Positions 1 through 10,928 of a DNA stretch of 64,000 bases are shown here, piece by piece. Both the position numbers and the translations under genes were made by a program. Origin of the DNA: Neofusicoccum parvum (lineage: Eukaryota; Ascomycota; Dothideomycetes; Botryosphaeriales; Botryosphaeriaceae); the NCBI GenBank assembly GCA_020912385.1, contig CP087208.1, forward strand, positions 1,984,001 to 2,048,000. Direction: 5' to 3'. Numbering within the stretch: position 1 is the first letter of the stretch; the number at the start of each line of letters is the position of its first letter. A model generated the notes under the pieces. It saw only the letters and a list, made by a program, of their open reading frames with translations. It searched no databases and was not told where the DNA came from.

Positions 1-1619
1 AGACGCCCCCGGCGGCCCAGTGCGCGGCGGTGTTCGCGTGCAATCTCTCGTCATCAACCTGCGGCATCGTGCTGCTGGAGCGGATGGAGCTGCCGTCCGG
101 AGCGGCTGCTGAGCGTCTTGTCGCCGCCGGACTGGCTGGGCGCGGGCGGCGGTGCCAATCGCAGGAGGCAGGTCTCATTCTTGGGCGGCGCTGGGCTCGC
201 GATGCTGTGAGGTGATTTGCACGCGGTTACACGAGGAAGCCCCGCCGGCCCTGTCTCAGCGTGTCGCGGACCTTCCGCTGTGGGCAAAGAGGGAGGAGCC
301 CGGTCTTGGGGCACGCAAACGGAGCTGTCGCCAGCCGATCTGCGCGGGAAGGCCAAAGAAGCTTCGATGGCGGCCAGCGCCCGCTCCGTGGGCAGCAAAC
401 AGGTCGACGACGGCCATTTTTAGCCGGCCGTTTCTAAAATCTGACAGCCAGCCAACTGACGCGTCGGCGCGCGGCGCGCGTGGCGTGGGCCCTTTAAGCA
501 GCCGGCGGTGCTGGTCCCGGCAGCCCTCACAGCCGCACCGCCACGGGCTCACGCCGCGAATAGCACGCCGGGCAGGCCAGCCCATGTCGGGCGCGAAGCT
601 TGACCGCCTGCACGACTTCGCTGGCGGGCGGGCGATCGCTTCCCCTCGCGACGCCGGCGGGCTCCTTGCATGTGTCGGTGGCAGGCCGCCCGCGGAGCAC
701 AAGATTGCGGCGGGCCCGGCAGCCGAAACGGCGGCCAGGGGCGGACCGAGAGAAAAGGGACGGCGGGAGGAGCGCGGCAGGCCTGGCGGCGGTGGAGCCA
801 ATGGCGAGGGGCGCGAGATGGGCGGGATGTTTATCGAAATCTCAGCGCGGCCGTACCGAGTTTCTCCGTCGCGGCGGAGTTGGGGCGGCGGTGGGCATGA
901 GGGGCGTGAAACATGGGGATTGGACGTCGGCGAGCTCCTCCTGACGATCGTGCCGTCATTGCCAGCGCGCAGCGAGCACGGCGGCGCGACGGCAGTGCGA
1001 TCGGCGCGGGAGGCGGCCCTGCGCGGCGGCGCTTCAGGTAGACAGCGCAGCTGTCCAGCAGCGGCGGTGGTGCAGCAGCGTCTGTAAGGCACAGCTGCTG
1101 GCTTGGGATGACGCGTTTGGCCGCGCTGGCGCAGCCGACCCGCTGCCGCCCTCCCAGCGCTGCTGCGCGACCCGGCGGCCAATGGCGAGGTGCTTGGGAC
1201 AGGGTCGAAACACGCCGCGTTAGATGCTGCCCTGTGCTGCTGGGATGCAGGGGTTCTGGTCGCCTTGAAGCAACGAGGGGGCCCGCCTGCTTGGCCCCCC
1301 AAAGCAGCCGTGGGAGTAGCGTGCCCGGCGCGGCAGCGCCAGTGTTGCTCCTCGACGCCGCCGCTGAAGAAAAACCTCCAACGCCCCCCAATCCCTGCGC
1401 GCACGCCTCTCCAACACCTGTCCCCTCGCTGCACAGGTTCCCCAGCGGCCCACCCAGCCCTCCCACCTGCCCACCGCGCGCCCGCACGACATGCTTGCGT
1501 AGAGGACACATCCGCGCCGACCGAGTCCCGACTACCTGATCTCGCGCCGACCGCCGGCTGCGTTCTCTCTCCCACCACCGTAGAACTCGACCCTAATCCG
1601 AATATTTTCCCTTCTCAGC
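1..1619. promoter_or_regulatory. GC-rich upstream region of the DUF3405 gene
   Basis: No gene is supported here. The stretch is very GC-rich, so long frames stay open on both strands, but their translations are low-complexity Arg/Gly/Pro/Ala with no recognisable domain. The last 250 bases turn C/T-rich, as fungal core promoters and 5' leaders often do, ending directly before the ATG at 1620. I read it as the promoter and leader of the downstream gene. Confidence 0.5.
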
Positions 1620-4257
1620 ATGCTGGTCTCGGCCGTGGGACCGCGCAAGCTGGTCCTTGTGGTCTTCATCGCCGTCTGCCTGCTGTTCCTCTCCCTCCGC
1701 AGCTCCTTCTATGCCAACTATCTGGACGACCGCGTAGTCTCGCTGGGCAACACCGTCTCCTCCGAGAAGTACGCCCAGGAGGCCCAGCAGGAGCACCTCA
1801 CCACCGAGGAGGAATCGTCGCCGGCGCAGGACGCAGTGGCCGACACGGACAAGGAATGGCACCAGCACTACTCGTTCCCGTCTTCGGCGGTACGTCTGAC
1901 CCTCGAGCGATCGCCTCGGGCGGAGAGCTGACAGGAAGATCTAGGCCCTCAAGGAGAAGTCGTCGACTTCGCTCATTGCCGCAACCGCCACCGGCGTCTC
2001 TAAGCCCTCGTCGACGCCCGACTCAAAGCACCAATCCGGCTCCGGCTCTGGCAGCAGCTGGCACGTCTTCAAGGATGTCATCAAGACCAGCCAAGACTCC
2101 GCCATCTCCCAGACGAAGAAGCTGTCACCTGTCTCCAACATGCGTCAGTACCTGAACAAGATGCTCGTCTGGAGCCGCCCCGAACCCGACCCATCGCACT
2201 GGCCTGCGTACCAGGACTACATAACCCGCGACTACGACCCCAACAGATGGGAGGCATTCCCTGCGTAAGTACCACAATCCATCTTCAGGCAAGTTCTCGG
2301 ATAATGACGAACAGATAGTGAGCGCGGTTACTACACCCAGGGCGTCAAGTCTCTCAAGAAGGCCAAGGAGCCTCAGCCGTACCTCCCCTACCCGGAATAC
2401 AACAGCCCCGAGTGGCAGAAGCAGTGGAATGGCGAGTACGTGGCATGCGAGGGTCCGCGTGGAAAGCCGCTCAACGAGAGTTACTTGGATCTTGTCAAGG
2501 CTTATCCTGAGGTCTCGAGCCAATTCCCGAAGCCATCCACCGGAACGATTGAGGGCTTGGGTCTGGATGCAAACATCTGCTTTGACCGTTACGGCCGCTA
2601 CGGCGCGTACGGATTTGGTGCTGACGAGTACGATCTGCCCGATTGGGAGCCCGTCCAGGAGCAGCAGGTTATCTGGAGGAAGGTCAACTGGGGCAAGCTG
2701 CAAAACGAGTGCGTCGCGCGGAACCACGAGCGTTTCGCTCCTGAGGCTCGCACCAAGGAAGTCAACCTGCAGCCCGGTCTGAACATTCCGGATACTCAGA
2801 TCGACACGCTGAGTAACAGTGCCTACAGCACCGAGCTGACGGCTCGTGAAATGAAGGGCGAGGTTTCAAAGAAGTACCACTCTCGCACGGCCATTCTGAT
2901 CCGGACCTGGGAGGGTTACACCTACACCGACAACGACCTTCAGGCAATTCGCGCCATGATCCAAGAGACCTCGCTTTTCTCCGGCGGCGAATTCCAGGTG
3001 TTCCTCTTCGTCAACGTCAAGGATCGCACCGTTCCCATCTTCGACGACCCGCAGGCGTACGACGACATGCTCAAGAAGGTTGTTCCCACGGAGCTGCGCA
3101 GCATCAGCATTCTCTGGAATGAGGACATTTGCCAGAGGGCCTACCCGGAAGTTACTGACTGGCAGGTGTACTGGCATCAGTTTATGCCGGTTCAGTGGTT
3201 CAGCAAGACGCACCCGGAGTTCGACTACGTCTGGAATTGGGAGACTGACGCTCGTTACACCGGTCAGCACTACCATTTCCTCTCCAAGATTCAGGACTTC
3301 GCTAGGACGCAGCCAAGGAAGTACCTCTGGGAGCGCAACAAGCGTTACTACATTCCTGGTCTTCACGGCGACTATGAGACCTACTTCAACGACACCAACC
3401 AGGTTGTCGAGGACTCTTGGAGCCAAGGTTCCGTCCCTAGTCCCGTATGGGGACCGCAGCCCTATTCTCCCATGCAGACTCCGCTGGGTCCGATGCCTCC
3501 GCACGAGATGAACGCTGACAACTTTGAGTGGGGCGTTGGGGAGGAGGCTGATCTCATCACCCTTTTGCCCATGTTTGACCCGGTCCGCACTTTCTGGTCT
3601 TACCGCGACAAGATCTGGAACTACATTCCTGGCCTCCATCCTGATTTCAGCGTCGATCCGTACGACAATGCCTACACGGACCCCCGGTTCGTCACCATCC
3701 CACGCCGCATTTTCATCAACACGGTCGCACGTTTCAGCAAGCGCATTCTTCATACGATGCATCTTGAGAACAAGGCCGGCCGCTGCATGCAGGCTGAGAT
3801 GTGGCCTGCAACTGTCGCACTCCAGCACGGTCTGAAGGCTGTGTATGCGCCTCAACCGATCTGGTTCGACCGCGTCTGGCCGCCGCACTACATCGACGCT
3901 ATCTTCAACGCCAACCTGGACGGCGACTTCAGCCCCATTGGTTGGTCAGAAGGTCCCGATTCGCCTTACAACGGCGACCGTGAGCACAACTACTACGGTT
4001 GGTCGTGGTACTTCAGCTCACGCTTCCCGAAGGACATCTACCGCAGATGGTTGGGATGGAAGGTCAAGATTCACGAGTGGGGCGAGCCTGAGAAGATCGT
4101 CGGTGGCCAAGAGGAGGAGCACGGTCAGGGAGGTGAACGTGTCAAGGTGGGCGGAAGCGATAACAGAGACTCGGAGAAGTCGGCGGTGGGAGGGCGGATG
4201 TGTCTGCCGGGAATGCTGCTGCATCCTGTGAAGAGGATTCAGCAGGGTGAGATTTAA
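1620..4257 (+). CDS. DUF3405 family protein, predicted type II membrane protein
   Basis: Three exons, 1620-1889, 1945-2264 and 2319-4257, give 842 residues; both introns are GT-AG and keep the frame (GTACGT..TAG, GTAAGT..TAG). One hydrophobic segment at about residues 9-26 (LVLVVFIAVCLLFLSL) follows a short basic start, suggesting a Golgi/ER signal anchor with the bulk lumenal. The long exon carries the family core, including WNWETDAR at about residues 502-509. DUF3405 (PF11885) is a fungal family of unknown function; many members are mislabelled as transporters, but with a single N-terminal helix this one is not. The soluble domain with its Trp/Asp motif would fit a glycosyltransferase-like enzyme, which is inference only. 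The C-terminal 50 residues are polar and probably disordered. Confidence 0.9.
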
Positions 4258-6709
4258 GAGAGATGATTTTCGTTGTTCGACGTATCATTTGCGCTTTGCG
4301 CGAGGCCTGGGGGGGAGCAGCAGCTGGATGCATTACGACCGCCGGCACGCTAACGTGGCCTTTGGGGTACTTTTGGACACCATCCTTATCGGGCATTCAA
4401 TTTCCGTACTCCGATCATCGGCGCGACGACACCATCCGGCTCTAGCTTTTCCCGGCGCCTTGTCTGCGGAATCGCATGCGCTTTTTTCTCTGTACACACC
4501 TCATAACACACGGCACGGCATCCCTCATCCTGGCGTTTCATGGAGTAATGATTTCCAACATTGCCTCTTTTTATTTTCTCTCTTGCTTTCCACACGAGGC
4601 CGAGTATCAGCGGATGGACTACCCACAGACCAAAGCCTCGCTCGCCTACTGGCGAGAAGGATATTTGGATTCAGGAGACATGTTAGATTTTGCATAAGGA
4701 GGTGGCTGTGGAAATAGGTGGCGGTTTTTTCACAAATGGGTACAGTTCCTTCCTGCTTGATTACTGCGAGCTGAGTTTGGATTTCTCCGGTTTGCATGCA
4801 AGGGCAGAGAGTAAAAAAGAGTACGTCTTCTTTTTGGCAGCGAGTTAGCAGCAGTCACAGTACGCAAAGCAAGCAAGACGAATAGTGAGCAGTTCACAGC
4901 GAAGCGAAGCGATACTCGTGGACGAGGTATTTGGTTTTCCTGGCTGGATAAGGGAAATTGGGGGGCGAAATAAAGGCGTCAAATCACACACTTTTGTTAT
5001 TAGCTGTTCAGTCTAGTGTTTGTCTCCAAGGGCGGTAGGAGTTTTTCCACATTTATTACTACTACTACTCTTTATTGCCCTAGTTTTCGTCTTTTTCTAG
5101 ATCGGATGGTTGTGGGGAAATGTGGGTGGGTGGAGCGACTTGGCTCGTCGAGTAGTGTTAGGCTGGGAATCGAAAAAAGAATTCTTCGCTATGCTCTTGA
5201 ACCGGTCTATGTGATTCTATTGATCTTTTGCCCTCTTGGGACGTTGTCGAGCCGCGGTATTCGAGTCGGTGTCGTGAACGTGCACACCGGACGGCAGACG
5301 GTGACCACTACCGTGATTCACGGCATATTGAGAATCAGACGCTTAGGCAGGGTCTTCTCACCCGTAACATGGTTCGGGTTCTGTACCGGCCTACTTCTTT
5401 TTTCTTTTTTTCTTTTTTTTCTCGGAACAAGGGTCCTGCTTTTGTGGGGGCGTCCCGTACCTTTCTTCCCACCTTGCGCCAGACGGGGCCGTGATGACTA
5501 GACCGATTGGGACGGGCGAGAATGGGACGAGCTCCCCTCCGGCGAGCGACAAGGGATTTGTTGCGCTCGACTCAATCCGATCTTCGCCCTGCCACTGCTA
5601 CTACGGGAAGGCTGACTTGTGAGTATTGATTAGGCGTGCGTGTGTGGGGGGTGGACGAGGAATAAGGCAGGCGTCTTGGCTCTCTCGGCTCGCGCCAGCG
5701 TGCGGGAGGCAGGGTACCTTAATCCGTGCCTCGCGCGGAAGTTGCCCTGATTGATCGCTGATAAGGCAGATGCAGATGATGTCACAGCCTTTGTTGGGGT
5801 GTGGTGTGTCTTGAAGCAACTTGGCATCCTGACTCTCTCTCACGCTCTGTCGGAGGAAAACAGCCGAGATGAGGTCGGGGTGGCCGGTTCATGGGTGCCG
5901 CCGCGCCTGCTTTCTGCCATGCTGCTGGCTTTCCTCATTGGTCGTCTGCTGGTATTTTATCCTGCGCGCGTCATTCGTTGGATCTTGTTCAGCCGGAGGG
6001 CGGTCGTCCTTTTTCGGGCGACTTGCTTTTCTATTTGTGGCTGCCCGTTCGGGGGGTAATGTAGGGTTGTTCTGATGGGCGCCGTTGAGAGCTTCTTTCC
6101 TGCCTCCTCCGGTGGGAGTGGGTGAATGGGCTGATTGATGATCACGGTTATTGCAAGAAGCAGCAGCAGCTCGTGTCGGACCGGCGGACCGAGGCTGTGG
6201 GGATTTGTCATGTGTTGATTGCGAGGCAGTCTTCGTGAAAGGCGTGCCGTATGTTGATCTCCTGGCAGCCTTGCTGATTGATGCTGTGTGATGAGCAAGG
6301 ACACAACGCTAACGACGACGATAAGTTCAGCTACACAGGCATAAAGGCAGCGATACACTCGGGTGGTCGCCAAGAGAGAGTATGAGCGATCGCGTGGGCT
6401 TTTTGTCAGCCTACGGATTGCGCTGAGAAGGGATATGTTTCGGAAAATTGGGGTTTGTGACGATCAGCGACGCCTCTTTGATGCTTATGCTGGCACGTCG
6501 AGCTCAGAAGATTGCGGTCTGCCATTTGCTACGCTCTTTCCTGCTGCGGACGTGACGTGGGGTATGTGCTCCTCTATCTGCTGCGGATTCAATATCATGC
6601 AACCTTTGTTGTCCGGGTGCTCTGCCACTCTATCATGCTCCACAAATGGAAAGGTTGCCTGGATTGCATTTTCCTCTTTTATATTGGGATTATGATTGGG
6701 CGTGAGTGA
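4258..6709. other. Intergenic region between convergent genes
   Basis: About 2.4 kb between the ends of the DUF3405 gene and the WD40 gene. Only short frames without coding bias are present. It contains T-rich runs, most clearly 5393-5422, and purine-rich repeats around 4900 (GAAGC units). It probably holds both 3' untranslated regions; I see no conserved gene. Confidence 0.5.
5393..5422. repeat. Pyrimidine (T/C) tract
   Basis: A 30-base run of T broken only by single C residues lies between two convergent genes. Simple-sequence tract; no function can be read from it. Confidence 0.7.
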
Positions 6710-8184
6710 TTAGTAAGGCTTGTACCTGTCCTTGCTCTTGTCTTTGTCTTTCTTCTTGTGCTTGTCCTTGTGTTTCTTTTCCTTCGGGGGCTTTTCTTCT
6801 GCCGAATCGACGGATGTTGCGGTTGCGTTCGCTTGTTGCTCCACCTGCTCTTGTCCACCGAAGCCTTCAGCACTCCAGGACCTGACTTTTCCGTCTTCGC
6901 CGCAGGTGACTATCGTGGATGACTGTGGGTTGTTAATGCTTATGCTGTGGATATGATTAGGAGCGAACTGAGGCTTACTTGCGGGTCGATGAAGACATCC
7001 CGTACGATCTCTTCCCCATGAGATCCGGGAAGACGCAGACAGTCTTCCAGAGTGCAGGAGTAGTTTAGAGGCTGGCCGATTGGCGGGTTGTGTAGAGGGA
7101 GGAGGTCGAGGCGTTGCTCACTGTTCAGAATGTCAGGTATATTCCACCAAATACATGAACATAGCTCTGGGCCTCTCGAAAGACCGCACAATGGGAGCTC
7201 AAAGGGGGTTGAATGAAGAGAGACCCGGGAATACATACCTGTGGTTACCAGCAACAACGACGTTCGCTCCCGCGCTCCGATACACGTTGACGACATACTC
7301 GCACGTCAGCTTCTCCCTCACGTCCCCGATCTTGACGGGCGCAAGCTCCGGGCTCGGGTCATCCGAGTCTTGATACTGGTAGAATGCCAGCGTCTCGTCA
7401 GTGCCGAAAACATACACGTCCGTCGGCGAGGCGAAGCCGGCGTGGTGTACGGCGGAGCGGTGGTTGATGACCTGCCGCAGCGCATCATCCTCGTCGTTCT
7501 GCGTCAGATCGAATAAGCTGACTAGGCCATCCGTACTGGCCGACAGTAGCGTTGACGGGTTGCTCGGGTGCAGACAGAGCTCGGTGATGGTGTCCGTGTG
7601 GCTCTCAGCGAGGGTAAGGCGCGGGGTGGAGGCGTTGCGTGCGTCCCACGCGTAGATGAAAGAGTCACCGGGCCCGCGGTCTTCGAGCTCTGTGCCGGCG
7701 ATGATGGCGTGGTGGGCAGAGTCCACCTCGAGGGCGGACAGGCCTTGGGGCTTGGCTGGGGTTGTTGCGTCAGCGGGTTTGGATATCTCTTGGCCGACCG
7801 TTCTGTTCCCATGTCCTTGCTCTTTCTGATCCTTCCGCTCTTCCCGTCTGTGGCCTGCGTCTCATATGTTCGGATGAACTTACGGACTTGGAACTGCATC
7901 ACAGCTTTCCTTGCTCGTCGATCCCAGCACTTGACTAGGCCGTCTCGGCCGGCGGTGGCCAGAACATTACCGTCTTCACTGTATGTCTCGAGACAGGTGA
8001 CGCTCTCATGGACGCGGCTTATGATGCCGTTTGGCAGCAGCTGCAGTGTCTTGGGGTCGAAGATGCGTATCGAGTCATCTGAAGAGAGGGCAGCAAGGGA
8101 GGTGTTCGTTTGCCTGAGAGCGTAGATGTAGGAGTCTTTGGGAAGCGATAGGTCGGCCTCTGCGACCAATTTGGCCGTCCTCAT
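6710..8184 (-). CDS. WD40-repeat protein, WDR89-like
   Basis: Four exons on the minus strand, 8184-7884, 7755-7239, 7120-6979 and 6922-6710, give 390 residues; the three GT-AG introns preserve phase. The start is set at 8184 (MRTAKLVAEAD) because upstream in-frame sequence has no coding character. WD-type strands are visible, with Trp-Asp or related ends at VKCWDRR, IYAWDAR and VRSWSAE, consistent with one beta-propeller. The C-terminus is a lysine-rich tail (KEKKHKKKDKDKSKD), possibly a nuclear or nucleolar signal. Length and order match fungal homologues of WDR89. The partners of this family are poorly defined, so the role is best described as a scaffold. It could alternatively be another small single-propeller WD protein. 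Confidence 0.85.
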
Positions 8185-9095
8185 CTTGGCATGCAGGTTT
8201 CGGAAGTCTAATTCTGAGGGCTGAGTGTTTCTTGGTGGGCTTTGCAGGCGTGGTTGAGATGCTGCCCAAACTGGGTAGAGGTGACGGAGGTTGGAAAAAT
8301 TTTCAAGCGTCGAGGAAATTCGTCGATGGCAGCAGGCACTGCGTTTGCTGTCGGTGTTCACCTGGGGCTGGACAGCAGCCAGTGGAGGAGCAGTCGATTT
8401 ATTCGCCTGACATCAAGCAACACAGGCGCTGGATAAGTTTGCCGTCGTGCAGCTGCTCGTCTGCACCCTCCCCGCGGCAGACGTGGCTTCACGACCACAG
8501 CAAGCACGCAGCAACCGGACGCTCCGCCCAGCAGCACCTCCCTCCACATGTTTAACAGCAGCCTCACTGCGCAGCTGGCGCTCTCCAGCGTGTATGTCAC
8601 CCTGATATGAAACGCACCGAATCATAGACTGGATTAAAATGCGCGATTAACGACGGGTTGTCCCTCTGGGGACGCTCGCAAAGGCCGCCAATGGCTGACA
8701 TAACGCCAGCCGCGGCGGCCGACCGCCTGGATTCACTCTTCCGAAGTCGTCCACAGGCGGTGTTGAGGTCCCATGGAGAGGAGGAGACGGAGGCCGGCCG
8801 CGCGCAGCTTTTTGGACAGGCCGGCTGCCGTGGCCGCGAAGCGAGCGCGTGCCGACGTTCGGCCGGGCAGCAGGCGCGACAAATCAGCGTGCGTGTGATT
8901 AGGCCTTTGATCCTCGGTAAAGGCCCATGGCCGCCCGGTCTTGGCCGCTCGCCCAGCAGCCATCCCATCATCGACGCAAGCACGCCTCGCTGCCCACCAC
9001 AAGCCGCCCCATCGCGCCTCGAGCAGCTTCTGCGTCCGCCGCATCTCTCCACTCTCCGCTCTCCACCCCAGGCCACCGGTCTCCCGCCCACCACG
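8185..9095. promoter_or_regulatory. Divergent promoter region, WD40 gene and SDHC
   Basis: About 0.9 kb between two divergent start codons. Open frames here are antisense or GC-driven and have no domain. The 100 bases before the SDHC ATG are C-rich, typical of a fungal leader. Confidence 0.5.
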
Positions 9096-9756
9096 ATGCT
9101 TGCCCAGCGCGCCTTCCAACACTCCCTGCGCCGCGCCGCCGGCCAACGCGGCGTTGCTGCACCCGCCGGGATCTTGATGCAGTCGAGGTACCACCACCCT
9201 CGCCATGTCCTCCCCACGATCCCCATCCGCCCCAATGCCCGCCTGCCTGTCGCCCGCTCTCCCATTCGCTAAGCCTTGCTGCCCTAACTAACCACCACGC
9301 GCACCCACCAGGCCGGTCGCAACTCAGGTCATGGCCGAGCCCGAGTCCCGCACCATTCTGGAGAAGCAGCGCGTGAACCGCCCCGTCGCCCCCCACCTCA
9401 TGATCTACAAGCCACAAATCACCTGGTACGGCTCCGCGCTGCACCGTATCACCGGCTCCGTGCTGTCCGGCGGCATGTACCTCTTCTTCGCAGCCTACGC
9501 CGTCGCCCCGCTCACTGGCTGGCACCTCGAGTCCCAATCCATTGCCGCGGCATTCGGCGCCTGGTCGGTTGGCGCGAAGGTCGCCACCAAGTCGCTGCTC
9601 GCCGCTCCCTTCGTGTACCACAGCTGGAACGGCCTGAGGCACATTGCCTGGGATTTCGCTGTCGGCATCAACAATGCGTCCGTGATCAAGACCGGCTGGA
9701 CTGTGGTGGCTGTATCGACCGTGTCGACATTGGCATTGGCATTTTATGGAAACTAA
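9096..9756 (+). CDS. SDHC: Succinate dehydrogenase cytochrome b560 subunit (complex II)
   Basis: Two exons, 9096-9187 and 9312-9756 (intron GTACCA..CAG), encode 178 residues. The product anchors succinate dehydrogenase in the mitochondrial inner membrane, and binds haem b and ubiquinone. The N-terminus (MLAQRAFQHSLRRAAGQRG) is Arg/Ser/Ala-rich without acidic residues, as expected for a mitochondrial presequence. Family signatures are present: RPVAPHLMIY, the LHRITGS histidine motif, and the haem-ligand region HSWNGLRHIAWD. Three hydrophobic helices follow. Length matches the family. The intron separates the targeting peptide from the mature protein. In fungi, substitutions in this subunit can cause resistance to SDHI fungicides; I did not compare residues with resistance alleles. 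Confidence 0.96.
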
Positions 9757-10928
9757 AGGCTTGGCTGGACGAGGCGATTTGAAGCTGGATTAGAGTTTGG
9801 GAAAGGCGGAAGATCTTCTGAAGCAGGGGAAGACAAGGTCGGGTTTTGGGGTGAATAAGGAAGTGGACGTGTAAATCTAGAAGGCACCCGATGTACCACT
9901 CGCAGACTGGCGCCTGGGCATGAGCAATTCCCTATTGCTTTTGTAGGGAAACGGAGCAATGCAATCAATTTCAGCACCACTGGAGACTTGGCTCTAACTG
10001 TGCAGGCCGGCCGGCAATCTTTTGTGGGAAAGAAAACTGGGGGGCTAAGCTCATTCGAGCAGAGATGGGCGGTGTTGCCCTGGGCAATCAAAAGATAAGT
10101 CCTGGTTGAGCAGAATGTGAGACGGAAGACGAAGCTTGCGTCCATGGAGGGCCTGATCGTGACTAAACGCAGGAATACAAGAGGGCGTACCGGCAAATCA
10201 GGAAGACTAAATCAAGTTCAAACCGTTGACATGTGAGTGAGCTCTTCTCATATCTACCAATCCGTCCAAGTTTAGCATGCAAGTATCCACTCCAAGCGAG
10301 GCAACACCAGTATGAGGTTGATTGATCCCAATAATACCAGGGGTTTCGTGTGGAACAACATGTGGGTGGTTGCGAACGAGTCTTTGTGTACCGATATCAA
10401 ACCAGCTCAAGCTGGTCTAGGCACAGGCTGCATAAGGCGGTGTCCGGGGTGGATCGACGGCATGGCTCTCGATTCATCTGACGTACTCACGTACTCACGA
10501 CCCCTCCAGGGACCAACACAGTCCGTGAATGAACGGTTATCAGCCGGGACAAACTTGATAGTTTGAATTCTGAGCAATTGATGGGAAGGCACGGAGTCAA
10601 TCGGGACCAGCGTCACGCAGCAGCAAGATCTCAGCCGAGAGGTGATCGCGCGCGGACCGAGCCGCCAGCGCAGCGGTCTCTGCTCTCCGCCTGTGCAACG
10701 TGCGGGACGGCGGCCGCCCGTATTCCGCCCCAAAACAAAACAACCAACCCAACAACAACAGTCTCTCCACGCAACCACCGGACCTATTCATACGCTCGCA
10801 GCCACGCCATGAATTAGCGACGCGCGCCAATTCCGAACCAGCACTCACGCAGGAACCCCCGCACGCGCAGCGCCCTCCGCACGCGCGCAACGCCTTGCCC
10901 GCCGCGTCCGTCGCCCGTCGCAACCACC
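9757..10928. other. Intergenic region, SDHC 3' side to Cut12-like promoter
   Basis: About 1.2 kb without a supported gene. The first part probably holds the SDHC 3' untranslated region; the last 250 bases are C/A-rich and lead into the ATG at 10929. Confidence 0.5.

Noticed and set aside
256..1578. 440-codon minus-strand frame, with a 311-codon plus-strand frame overlapping
   Set aside because: Both are Arg/Gly/Pro/Ala-rich, overlap each other in a very GC-rich promoter, and show no motif or splice structure.
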